This document shows, piece after piece, positions 1-7,327 of a stretch of DNA of 21,297 nucleotides. The stretch comes from Bacteroidales bacterium UBA1219 (lineage in GTDB: Bacteria > Bacteroidota > Bacteroidia > Bacteroidales > P3). The position numbers and the translations under genes are program-made. Below the pieces are notes generated by a model that did no database searches, was not told where the DNA came from, and saw only the letters and a program-made list of their open reading frames with translations. The stretch is from assembly GCA_002309295.1 (NCBI GenBank), contig DBXF01000061.1:86957-108253 (forward strand), read 5' to 3'. Each line of letters begins with the position of its first letter. Within the stretch, counting starts at the first letter, position 1.

Positions 1-548
1 TAGTCGAAAATGCCTTTGGTGGAGCCCGAAACTTTTTCTTTGCGGATGTTGAAAAGCGAGTACTCGAACCGCACGTTGAATGCGATGTTGGGGTTGAACC
101 AGAAACGTGCGTCGATAAGTCCGGGCATGGCAAAGCGGCGGTAGCCGTTCAGCTCTTCGATAATGTCGGTTACGTTGGCGCCGTTCTCCGTGGTGGTGTG
201 GCTTACAAGCACCGAGGGAGCCACGCCCACGCCGAAGTCGAGGCTGGTGGTGGGGGCAAAGTGCAGAAGCAGCGGCACTTCGATGTAGCCGGTGTTAACT
301 ATCTGTTCTTCAACGGTGTTGCGAGCACCGAGAGCAGCGTAGTTTATCTCCATCTGTCCCGAAAACTGTTCCGAGAAAGGGTAGCTCACCAGCGCGCCCA
401 CGTTGAAGCCGCCTTTTTTGTATCCTCCGGTGGCGTCGCCGTCGATTTGGCACAGGTTGAAAGCAACCCGCACACCGAATTTGAAGTTCTGCGAAAACGC
501 TGTCATACAAAGCGTTAGCAGTATGACCAATATTGTCGTTCTTTTCAT
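1..548 (-). CDS. Outer-membrane beta-barrel protein, 5' part (3' end beyond window)
   Basis: The frame reads leftward from ATG at 546-548 and stays open to the window edge (about 182 codons). Residues 1-20 form a typical signal peptide (MKRTTILVILLTLCMTAFSQ) with cleavage expected after AFS, so the product is exported. The mature part begins with FKFGVRVAFNL and continues as alternating hydrophobic/polar strands with short turns (for example GGFNVGALVSYPF, YIEVPLLLHFAP, FDFGVGVAPS-like stretches), the pattern of small Bacteroidota outer-membrane barrels (PorT/OMP_b-brl type). Ligand and role cannot be read from the sequence. It is transcribed divergently from the small gene at 833; a TATTTTTG -7 box lies just upstream. 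The C-terminal strand is outside the window. Confidence 0.8.
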   Translation of the reverse strand, partial: MKRTTILVILLTLCMTAFSQNFKFGVRVAFNLCQIDGDATGGYKKGGFNVGALVSYPFSEQFSGQMEINYAALGARNTVEEQIVNTGYIEVPLLLHFAPTTSLDFGVGVAPSVLVSHTTTENGANVTDIIEELNGYRRFAMPGLIDARFWFNPNIAFNVRFEYSLFNIRKEKVSGSTKGIFD

Positions 549-569
549 TTTGGTTAAGTATTGTTTTTG

Positions 570-577
570 CAAAAATA
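570..577 (-). promoter_or_regulatory. Candidate -7 box for the outer-membrane protein gene
   Basis: On the minus strand these bases read TATTTTTG, matching the Bacteroidota -7 consensus TAnnTTTG. The nearest TTTG on the same strand (603-606) is 25 bases away rather than about 19, so the -33 element is poor. The predicted start of transcription would give a leader of roughly 15 bases before the ATG at 548. Confidence 0.4.
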
Positions 578-725
578 CGTAAAAAAATCCGATTTTTTTG
601 TCCAAAACGCAAATTATTTTTCCCCGCCACATTTTCCGTTACTTTTCTTGCCGTGTTGATGCGTATTTTCAAGGAGACCTTTTCCCGTACATACTCACGT
701 TTTTTAGTTCTTTTTTCAAAATCAT

Positions 726-756
726 TTTGTTATATAAAAAAAATGTCTTATCTTTG
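726..756 (+). promoter_or_regulatory. Bacteroidota-type promoter for the small gene at 833
   Basis: TTTG at 726-729 and TATCTTTG at 749-756 are separated by 19 bases, a full match to the Bacteroidota primary sigma factor consensus (TTTG, 19-21 bases, TAnnTTTG). Transcription would start near 763, giving an A/T-rich leader of about 70 bases before the ATG at 833. It is the best promoter in the window. Confidence 0.75.
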
Positions 757-832
757 CAAAACGCAATTGGTTCGAAAATTTGAGCTAATTATCACGAAAT
801 CATTTGTTTAAGTATCATAAACGGCAAATATC

Positions 833-970
833 ATGGGTATAAACGCTAACAAAAAAGTAAAAAGAGCAAAAGTTAGAGTAAAAGGCAACAAAAACTCGTC
901 CAACAACTGGAATATCAACACCGCTGGCTGGAACGCCATCCACAAGGCTTTCAGAGAGGATGCAAAATAA
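833..970 (+). CDS. Small basic protein, 45 aa, function unknown
   Basis: ATG at 833, stop TAA at 968-970. The product is 45 residues, begins MGINANKKVKRAKVRVKGNK, is rich in Lys/Arg in its first half and unusually rich in Asn (nine residues), and has two Trp in the second half (NNW, AGW) before an amphipathic-looking C-terminus (NAIHKAFREDAK). There is no signal peptide or membrane segment. Coding status is supported by its position between a consensus promoter (726-756) and a rho-independent terminator (992-1027), forming a tidy monocistronic unit. Such a compact, strongly promoted basic protein could bind RNA or the ribosome, but that is inference; I do not recognise the family. Confidence 0.65.
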   Translation: MGINANKKVKRAKVRVKGNKNSSNNWNINTAGWNAIHKAFREDAK

Positions 971-991
971 GAGTTTTCTCTAACCGAGATG

Positions 992-1027
992 AAAAATCTT
1001 CAGAGTGGCAAGCTTTGAAGATTTTTT
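992..1027 (+). terminator. Rho-independent terminator after the small gene
   Basis: AAAAATCTTCA (992-1002) pairs with TGAAGATTTTT (1016-1026); inner bases 1003-1006 pair with 1012-1015 including two G-T wobbles, leaving a five-base loop GGCAA. The downstream arm ends in a run of T. It lies 21 bases after the stop at 970, closing the transcription unit. Confidence 0.75.
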
Positions 1028-1071
1028 TGTAATTGGATGAAAGAGAATTTATTATAATAAAGTAAAACACC

Positions 1072-1530
1072 GTGCCGGAAATCAGGACCATACCCAACGA
1101 CGACTTTTTCGCCTTTGTGCTCGACCGCCTTGGCGAGGGACAGACCGTTGAAATCCCCCTCACCGGCATAAGCATGAAACCGCTTTTGCAGGAAGGCCGC
1201 GACAACCTTCGCCTTGTCCCTCTCGCTCCCGATGCCCCCCTGCATCGCTACGACGTGGTGCTTTTCCGTTACAACGGCACGTTTTTATTGCACCGCATAC
1301 GCAAAATCAACGGCGAAACCCTTGTCACCCGCGGCGACGCCATCATCTCCGTCGAGACTCCCCGCCGCTCCGACGTGGTGGCCATCCTCGTTGCCGTACG
1401 CAACACCCAAACGGGCGAACTGACTCAGTGCGACTCCCTTAAATGGAAACTGCTGTCGCGAAAAACCGTCCTGATTAAGTCCCTCAAACGCAGGGTGAAA
1501 CGTATTTTGAAAAGAAATCGAAAAGGCTGA
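1072..1530 (+). CDS. S24/S26-type serine peptidase (signal-peptidase-like domain), 152 aa
   Basis: GTG start at 1072; an in-frame stop lies a few codons upstream, and the next in-frame ATG falls inside the catalytic motif, so GTG is the sensible start. Motifs in order: TGISMKP with the candidate nucleophile Ser34; RYDVVLFR (60-67); LLHRI with His74; and LVTRGDAI with Gly-Asp at 88-89. Ser-x-x-Pro, His-Arg and Gly-Asp are the signature blocks of the S26 (signal peptidase/SipW) and S24 (LexA-like) clan. No membrane span is visible, so it is unlike a conventional signal peptidase anchored in the inner membrane. The C-terminus is a very basic tail (about 125-152, RRVKRILKRNRKG). The substrate is unknown. 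It converges on the symporter gene with a 24-base gap. Confidence 0.7.
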   Translation: MPEIRTIPNDDFFAFVLDRLGEGQTVEIPLTGISMKPLLQEGRDNLRLVPLAPDAPLHRYDVVLFRYNGTFLLHRIRKINGETLVTRGDAIISVETPRRSDVVAILVAVRNTQTGELTQCDSLKWKLLSRKTVLIKSLKRRVKRILKRNRKG

Positions 1531-1554
1531 AAAACAGAGGTTTGCAATCCCCGC

Positions 1555-2763
1555 TTACATTTTCTTCCCCATTATCTTTTGCATCACAACGGCGCACGAA
1601 GCGTCGCCGGTAACCGACATCACCGTGCGTCCCATATCGATGATACGGTCGATGCCCGCCGCCACCGCCACGCACTCTACGGGGATTCCTGCCGAGGCGA
1701 ACACCATCGCCATCAGCGCCAAGCTGCCGCCCGGTATGCCGGGGGTGCCTATGGAGGCCACCGTGGAGGCGAAAGCTATCGCAAAATACTGACTCATAGT
1801 GAGGTCGATGCCGCAACAGGTGGCCATAAACACCGACGCCACGCCAAGATATATCGCCACCCCGTCCATATTTATCGTCGCACCGAGCGAGAGCACAAAA
1901 CGTCCGGTGTCCTTGTTCACGCCCATCTTTTCGGTGCACTGCATGGTGTAGGGCAGTGTGGCCACCGACGAGTCGCTGGAGAAAGCGAACAGCATTGCCG
2001 ACTGCATCCCTTTGAAGAATTTCAGCGGCGACATGCCTCCCAGCAGTCCCACCGCCGACGAATACACCACTCCCGCATGGATGAAGAAACAGAGGTAGGC
2101 CAGTCCCAGCAGTGCGGCGTAGGATCCCAGCACTGCCGGACCGTTGTCCACCACCACGGGGGTGAGCATGCAGAAAACGCCTATCGGCGCCAGAGCCATT
2201 ATATACTCCAAAATCTTGCACACCACCTCGTTGAGGCTGAGGGTGAGCTTGCGGGCCATCTCGCCTTTCTCGCCCACATGCACCATGGCAATGCCGAAAA
2301 ACAGGGCTATCACTATCACCTGCATCATCGACATCGAGCTCAGCGGCGCTATGATGTTGCTCGGGAACATCTCCACAATCTGGTCCATAACCGTGAGCTG
2401 CCGCACCTCCACCGCCTCCGCCGTGGCTTCGGGAGTGATGTGGATAAGCGGTACCACGCCTTTCAGCAGACTGGGCACCACAAGTCCCAGCGTTACGGCG
2501 AAAAGCGTCGTTACCATAAAATAGAGCAGGGCGCGCAGTCCCAGCCGCCCCACTTTCTTGATGTCGTTCATCGAAAGTATGCCCGCCATTATGGAGAAAA
2601 GCACAAGCGGTACCACGATGAATTTCAGCAGGTTGAGAAAGATTGTCCCGATGGGTTTGATATAAGTGTTTACGAAGTCGGCTTGGTTGGCCAACAAAAC
2701 TCCGGCTATCACTGCCAGCACAAGGGCAATGCCGATTTGGGCGGTAAGGGAGAGCTTTTTCAT
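1555..2763 (-). CDS. Dicarboxylate/amino acid:cation symporter (DAACS/GltPh family)
   Basis: 402 residues, the usual length of bacterial DAACS carriers, which import acidic or neutral amino acids or C4-dicarboxylates with Na+ or H+ across the inner membrane. Family landmarks are all present: the HP1 loop FSSDSSVATLP (261-271), TM7 motif NMDG (298-301), HP2 GTPGIPGGS (339-347), and the TM8 signature DRIIDMGRTVMSVTGD (372-387). Compared with GltPh as I remember it, Asp394 and Arg397 equivalents are kept (Asp376, Arg379), but Thr314 is Val302, Asn401 is Ser383 and the third HP1 serine is Val267, so the substrate may differ from aspartate. The start is ATG at 2761-2763. It is divergent from the hypothetical gene at 2870; no convincing promoter was found in the 106-base gap. 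Confidence 0.9.
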   Translation of the reverse strand: MKKLSLTAQIGIALVLAVIAGVLLANQADFVNTYIKPIGTIFLNLLKFIVVPLVLFSIMAGILSMNDIKKVGRLGLRALLYFMVTTLFAVTLGLVVPSLLKGVVPLIHITPEATAEAVEVRQLTVMDQIVEMFPSNIIAPLSSMSMMQVIVIALFFGIAMVHVGEKGEMARKLTLSLNEVVCKILEYIMALAPIGVFCMLTPVVVDNGPAVLGSYAALLGLAYLCFFIHAGVVYSSAVGLLGGMSPLKFFKGMQSAMLFAFSSDSSVATLPYTMQCTEKMGVNKDTGRFVLSLGATINMDGVAIYLGVASVFMATCCGIDLTMSQYFAIAFASTVASIGTPGIPGGSLALMAMVFASAGIPVECVAVAAGIDRIIDMGRTVMSVTGDASCAVVMQKIMGKKM

Positions 2764-2869
2764 TTAAAAAGGCATTTCAACGATAAACGACAGACCGCCG
2801 TTTTTATTGTTTTCGGGCAATACGAAATAAAAAACGAGTCTGTACGTTATTTTTTTAATATATAGTTTT

Positions 2870-3745
2870 ATGGAAGAAAAAAATGTAAAAAAAACTCCGC
2901 GCACCATAATGATGAAGATAGGGATTTTTTGTTCCATTCTTCTAATGGCCGATATCGCCTTTTTCTGGTACGACGATGATATTGCTTTTATATATAATCT
3001 CTTTTATGGATTGCTATTTTTTGTGCCTCTGGCGAGTATGGTTTTGTTTCTGATAGCTTTTGTCAAATCGTGTTGGTTTAGGACAGTGTGGCATAAAGCG
3101 ATGTTCGGTTGCGGCGTGGCGACCATTCTGTTTTTTGTGGCGTATATGATTTTTCAGAATCCCGAAACGAACTGCGATCCCGACATTATGGCGGAACATT
3201 ACGAGGAACACAAGTCGGAAATGAAAGAGCTGTGTGCGTACATGCAATCAGCCCTTGCCGACAGCACTTTTGTAACGCTTGAATTCAAGCATAACCGTCT
3301 GAAAATATTTCATGTAAAACTTCCGCATGTCGATGATGCTATCCGTTTTTGGGATGAAGAGGCTCGCGACAACCGTGAAGAGCAGATGCGGCGTGCAGGT
3401 CTTACAGAAGAGGAGTACGACGGTATTCGCAAACGGCTGAAATCCATGGGTTGTATAGGCATCAGGTCTTCGAGAGTTTATCCCGAAGTTACGGAAATAT
3501 GGTTTCGTCGTGCTAATATGGGAATGTTCTCATATTACCTTTTCAACCGTCCCATGACCGACGAGGAGAGGGAAGATGCCTTTTCCGACTGCGCAAAAAT
3601 TATGTACAATGACAGTACAGTGTTCTGTCATGGTGGACCCGCTTTTGGATCTGACTGTTTCCCCCAAAGAGAAAAGTACCTGAAAAAGTACCCCAAAAAG
3701 GCGATAAACGAAAACCGCAATAAAAAGAACGAAGTTTCGTTATAA
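2870..3745 (+). CDS. Membrane protein with soluble C-terminal domain, unknown function
   Basis: 291 residues from ATG 2870. Three hydrophobic segments are visible at about 15-33, 40-65 and 78-95, followed by a charged soluble region from about 100 to the end with acidic helices (EEHKSEMKEL, EEARDNREEQMRRAGLTEEEY) and a basic C-terminal tail. No catalytic motif was recognised. The four cysteines after residue 100 are scattered and do not form a metal-binding pattern. It runs in the same direction as the restriction-modification gene, 28 bases upstream of it, so the two may share a transcript. There is no evidence that it acts in restriction. Confidence 0.7.
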   Translation: MEEKNVKKTPRTIMMKIGIFCSILLMADIAFFWYDDDIAFIYNLFYGLLFFVPLASMVLFLIAFVKSCWFRTVWHKAMFGCGVATILFFVAYMIFQNPETNCDPDIMAEHYEEHKSEMKELCAYMQSALADSTFVTLEFKHNRLKIFHVKLPHVDDAIRFWDEEARDNREEQMRRAGLTEEEYDGIRKRLKSMGCIGIRSSRVYPEVTEIWFRRANMGMFSYYLFNRPMTDEEREDAFSDCAKIMYNDSTVFCHGGPAFGSDCFPQREKYLKKYPKKAINENRNKKNEVSL

Positions 3746-3762
3746 ATAATTTATAATTCTGG

Positions 3763-3776
3763 AGAGACGTTGCATG
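3763..3776 (+). repeat. Half-copy of the AGAGACGTT.CATG palindromic repeat at the start codon
   Basis: AGAGACGTTGCATG matches the left arm of the palindromic element at 12089-12116 (AGAGACGTTTCATG) with one difference. Its ATG is the start codon of the restriction-modification gene. The right arm is absent, so this is either a truncated copy or a coincidence. Confidence 0.3.
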
Positions 3777-6710
3777 AAAAACACCGAGAAACAATCACTT
3801 GCCGCAAAGCAGTTTGCTCAGTTCTGGGCTGGAAAAGGTTATGAAAAAGGCGAGAGCCAGACTTTTTGGCTCACCCTTCTCGAACAGGTTTTGGGTGTTT
3901 CCAATCCTGAAAAGTATATCACTTTCGAGCATAAGGTGAAACTCGACCACACTGCCTTTATCGACGCTTTTATTCCAAGTACCCATGTGATGATTGAACA
4001 GAAGTCGCTGGACAAAGACCTTGGGGCTCCCATACGGCAAGGCGACGGGGTGTCGCTCACGCCTTTCCAACAGGCCAAGCGTTATGCCGCAGAGCTGCCC
4101 TATTCGCAGCGTCCGCGCTGGATTGTAACCTGCAATTTTGCTGAGTTTTGGGTATATGATATGGAGCAGCCCAACGGCGAACCGCAGAAAATCCTGCTGA
4201 AAGACCTCGAAAAGGAATACTACCGCCTGCAATTCCTTGTGGATGAGCAGAACGACCACCTGAAACGCGAAATGGAGGTCTCTGTAAAGGCTGGCGATTT
4301 GGTGGGCAAAATATACGACAAGCTCCTTTGCCAATATCACGACCCCAGTAGCGCTGAAACTCTGCGAAGCCTCAATGTGTTGTGTGTTCGGCTCGTTTTC
4401 TGCCTCTATGCCGAGGATGCACTGATTTTTGGCAAAAAAACGGCTTTCCACGACTATCTTGCACAATATCCCGCTCGTGATATGCGTCGAGCCTTGATAG
4501 ATCTTTTTGTTGTGCTCGACACTCCTTGCGACAAGCGCGACCCCTATCTGGACCCCACGCTCAATGCATTTCCATACGTCAATGGCGGACTTTTCAGCGA
4601 AAGCGACAGCTTGCTGATTCCGCAGTTTACCGACGAGCTGCGCCAGATGATACTCTCCAACGCTTCCGACGATTTCGACTGGAGTGAGATTTCGCCCACC
4701 ATTTTCGGTGCGGTGTTCGAAAGCACCCTCAACCCCGAGACGCGCCGCAGCGGAGGAATGCACTACACCTCTATCGAGAATATCCACAAAGTGATAGATC
4801 CCCTGTTTCTCGACGACCTGCGCAAAGAGCTCGACACAATCCTTGAGGAAAAGCAGGAGCGACAGCGCGCCCGAAAACTCGACGAGTATCAGAACAAACT
4901 TGCCTCGCTCACTTTCCTCGACCCCGCCTGCGGAAGCGGCAACTTCTTAACGGAGACATATTTGTCGCTGCGAAGACTCGAAAACGAGGCTATAAGTGCG
5001 CGCCATCACGGGCAGGCCTTTCTCGGCATCGAGGAGGCAAATCCCATAAAGGTTAGCATACATCAGTTTTACGGCATCGAGATTAATGATTTTGCCGTTA
5101 CTGTGGCAACCACAGCACTGTGGATAAGCGAGGCACAGATGCTGGCCGAAACCGAAAAAATAATCCGCCACGATATTGATTTTCTGCCACTTAAATCATA
5201 TACCAATATCAAAGAGGGTAATGCCTTGCGTTTGCCGTGGGATGAATGGGAGGTAAAGGATGAAACCATATCGGTTTATGCAGAACGGGCTTATGTTTTT
5301 CCGCGACAGGAAACGGTGGCAAAGGTAAGTGAGCCTGAAACGATATATGAAAAAATTGATATTTATGCTGATGAGACAATCACTCACACAAAACCGAAGG
5401 AAAAGCAATTCAGACATGTGGATTTTGACTACATAATGGGTAATCCTCCTTTTGTTGGAGCTCGCTGGATGAGTAAAGAACAAAAGCAGGATGTTATTGA
5501 TATTTTTGGGGCAAAATGGCAAGGTGTTGGAGATCTTGATTATGTGTGTTGTTGGTATAAAAAGACGATTGGCATAATGGCTTATAACACTAAAACACGA
5601 GCTGCACTTGTTTCTACAAATTCAATATGTCAGGGAGGTTCTGTAACTAATCTTTGGAAACCTTTGTTTATACAGCACAATGTCCATATCGATTTCGCAT
5701 ACCGCACTTTCCGCTGGGACAGCGAAGCCGATATCAAAGCCCATGTTCATTGTGTTATCATTGGTTTCTCTAAGGCTCCCAACGAAAAGCCTAAAACCAT
5801 CTATCTGTCTGATAATCATGCTTTACAAGCTGCCAATATCAACGGCTATCTGTTGGATGCACCCAATGTGTTTATTGAAAAAAGATTACGACCAATATGT
5901 GATGTCCCCTTGATTTGTTTGGGAGGACAACCCATAGACGATGGGAATTTGGTGCTTACAAATGAAGAAAAAGAAGAACTGTTGGCTAAAGAGCCTCAAG
6001 CAGTGCCTTTGTTACGTCCTTTTATGATGGGCAAGGATTTTATAGAGCGTAAACCTCGCTATTGTTTGTGGCTGAAAGATGCAAATCCGACTTTGTTGCG
6101 CCAATGTCGTCAAGTTATGGAGCGAGTGCAAAAAGTGAGAGAGTTCCGTTTGGGAAGTAATCGGGAAAGTACACTGAAAGCAGCTAATACACCGACCTTG
6201 TTTGGCGCACCTTTTGAATGTTCTGACAACTATATTGCTCTGCCAAAAGTGTCTTCAGAAAACAGGAGGTATATTCCAATGGATTATCTCTCTCCTGACA
6301 TTATTCCTGGCGATAAACTTTTCTGTATGCAAAATGCCTCATTGTATCATTTCGGAGTGCTTATGTCAAATGTGCACATGGCTTGGACGCGTGTTACTTG
6401 CGGCCGATTAAAAAGTGACTACAGTTACAGCAACACTATCGTTTACAACAACTTCCCGTGGCCTAACCCATCGGATGCTCAGCGGACAAGGATTGAGCAG
6501 ACAGCGCAGGCTATCCTCGACATCCGAGCCAAGTACCCCGACAGCAGCCTTGCCGACCTCTACGACGAGGCGGCTATGCCTCCCGACCTCCGCAAGGCGC
6601 ATCAGGACAACGACCGTGCCGTGATGCAGGCCTACGGCTTCAGCACAAAAATGTCGGAGAGCGAGTGTGTGGCCGCACTTTTTAAACTTTACGAGGATTT
6701 GACAAAATAG
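3774..6710 (+). CDS. MmeI-family type IIL restriction-modification enzyme (endonuclease + m6A methyltransferase + target recognition)
   Basis: 978 residues, full length for the family. The N-terminal nuclease motif Asp64 ... Glu75-Gln-Lys77 (FIDAF, MIEQK) corresponds to MmeI Asp70...Glu80-x-Lys82 with one extra residue in the loop. A helical spacer follows (about 160-370), then the SAM-binding motif DPACGSGNF (383-391), the adenine methyltransferase motif NPPF (557-560), a target-recognition region (about 660-890) ending GRLKSDYSYS (878-887), and the family C-terminus beginning FPWP. In MmeI this architecture cuts DNA at a fixed distance from an asymmetric site and methylates one strand's adenine. 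All catalytic motifs are intact. GGAGAG lies 7 bases before the ATG, an unusually good Shine-Dalgarno match. Codons from about 5260 to 6415 are visibly more A/T-rich than either end, suggesting exchange of the specificity region. Confidence 0.93.
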   Translation: MKNTEKQSLAAKQFAQFWAGKGYEKGESQTFWLTLLEQVLGVSNPEKYITFEHKVKLDHTAFIDAFIPSTHVMIEQKSLDKDLGAPIRQGDGVSLTPFQQAKRYAAELPYSQRPRWIVTCNFAEFWVYDMEQPNGEPQKILLKDLEKEYYRLQFLVDEQNDHLKREMEVSVKAGDLVGKIYDKLLCQYHDPSSAETLRSLNVLCVRLVFCLYAEDALIFGKKTAFHDYLAQYPARDMRRALIDLFVVLDTPCDKRDPYLDPTLNAFPYVNGGLFSESDSLLIPQFTDELRQMILSNASDDFDWSEISPTIFGAVFESTLNPETRRSGGMHYTSIENIHKVIDPLFLDDLRKELDTILEEKQERQRARKLDEYQNKLASLTFLDPACGSGNFLTETYLSLRRLENEAISARHHGQAFLGIEEANPIKVSIHQFYGIEINDFAVTVATTALWISEAQMLAETEKIIRHDIDFLPLKSYTNIKEGNALRLPWDEWEVKDETISVYAERAYVFPRQETVAKVSEPETIYEKIDIYADETITHTKPKEKQFRHVDFDYIMGNPPFVGARWMSKEQKQDVIDIFGAKWQGVGDLDYVCCWYKKTIGIMAYNTKTRAALVSTNSICQGGSVTNLWKPLFIQHNVHIDFAYRTFRWDSEADIKAHVHCVIIGFSKAPNEKPKTIYLSDNHALQAANINGYLLDAPNVFIEKRLRPICDVPLICLGGQPIDDGNLVLTNEEKEELLAKEPQAVPLLRPFMMGKDFIERKPRYCLWLKDANPTLLRQCRQVMERVQKVREFRLGSNRESTLKAANTPTLFGAPFECSDNYIALPKVSSENRRYIPMDYLSPDIIPGDKLFCMQNASLYHFGVLMSNVHMAWTRVTCGRLKSDYSYSNTIVYNNFPWPNPSDAQRTRIEQTAQAILDIRAKYPDSSLADLYDEAAMPPDLRKAHQDNDRAVMQAYGFSTKMSESECVAALFKLYEDLTK

Positions 6711-6715
6711 CTTTT

Positions 6716-6723
6716 TACATTTG
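6716..6723 (+). promoter_or_regulatory. Possible -7 box for the acetyltransferase gene
   Basis: TACATTTG matches TAnnTTTG, 22 bases before the ATG at 6746. No TTTG lies at 19-21 bases upstream (the nearest ends 14 bases away). The box also overlaps a short palindrome, TTTACA-TT-TGTAAA (6714-6727), so it could equally be part of a weak hairpin after the preceding gene. Confidence 0.35.
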
Positions 6724-6745
6724 TAAACAATTAAACACCAACTAT

Positions 6746-7327
6746 ATGAAAGATTTTTTCGCACATGAGACCGCAGTCATCGACGAAGGCTGCACAATAG
6801 GCAAAGGTACCAAGATTTGGCATTTCACGCACATTATGGCGGGATGCACCATCGGCGAGGGCTGTAACATAGGCCAGAACGTGGTGGTGTCGCCCGACGT
6901 GGTGCTGGGACGCAATGTCAAAGTGCAGAACAACGTCTCCATCTACACCGGCGTTACCTGTGGCGACGACGTGTTCCTCGGACCTTCGTGCGTGTTCACA
7001 AATGTAACCAACCCGCGCAGTGCCGTCAACCGTAAGAGCCAGTACGCCAAAACCCACGTGGGCAACGGCGCCACCATCGGTGCCAACAGCACCATAGTGT
7101 GTGGCCACGACATAGGCGAATATGCCTTTATCGGCGCTGGTGCCGTGGTTACCAAGAATGTGCCCGCCTACGCGCTTTTGGTCGGCAACCCCGCCCGTCA
7201 GATGGGATGGATGAGCCGCTACGGCCACCGCCTCAAATTCGACGCCGACGGCTTCGCCACCTGCCCCGAAAGCGGCGAACGCTACCAGCTGAAAGACGGC
7301 TCTTGTAAATTGATAATTGAAAGTTGA
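6746..7327 (+). CDS. wbpD: WbpD/WlbB-type left-handed beta-helix sugar N-acetyltransferase
   Basis: 193 residues of hexapeptide repeats (DEGCTIGKGTKI, AGCTIGEGCNIGQNV, SPDVVLGRNVKVQNNVSIY) forming a left-handed beta-helix trimer. KIWHFTHI, QNNVSIYTGV, FTNVTNPRS, IGEYAFIGAGAVV and VGNPARQMGWMSRYG are hallmark stretches of the WbpD/WlbB family, which uses acetyl-CoA to acetylate the 3-amino group of UDP-2-acetamido-3-amino-2,3-dideoxyglucuronate for O-antigen and related glycans. The usual Cys-rich tail (FATCPESGERY) is present. The last codons (CKLIIES) and the stop lie in the heptad repeat at 7311-7343 rather than in a normal family tail. The partner genes wbpA and wbpB are not visible here; the DegT aminotransferase at 13222 could be related. 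It starts 35 bases after the restriction-modification gene. Confidence 0.87.
   Translation: MKDFFAHETAVIDEGCTIGKGTKIWHFTHIMAGCTIGEGCNIGQNVVVSPDVVLGRNVKVQNNVSIYTGVTCGDDVFLGPSCVFTNVTNPRSAVNRKSQYAKTHVGNGATIGANSTIVCGHDIGEYAFIGAGAVVTKNVPAYALLVGNPARQMGWMSRYGHRLKFDADGFATCPESGERYQLKDGSCKLIIES

Larger units (their letters stand above)
549..832. other. Divergent intergenic region
   Basis: This A/T-rich region separates the leftward outer-membrane protein gene from the rightward small gene. It holds one candidate promoter on each strand (listed separately). I see no RNA gene, riboswitch-like fold or repeat in it. Confidence 0.6.

Noticed and set aside
310..672. Minus-strand open frame overlapping the outer-membrane protein start
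   Set aside because: It is out of frame with the signal-peptide-bearing barrel protein and is Arg-rich without domain content.
1579..2865. Long open frame antisense to the symporter gene
   Set aside because: It is His/Arg/Gln-rich low-information sequence with no domain, while the opposite strand encodes a complete DAACS carrier with all family motifs.
2764..2869. Divergent promoters between the symporter and the membrane protein genes
   Set aside because: Only one-mismatch -7 boxes (for example TATCGTTG on the minus strand) without a TTTG at proper distance were found.
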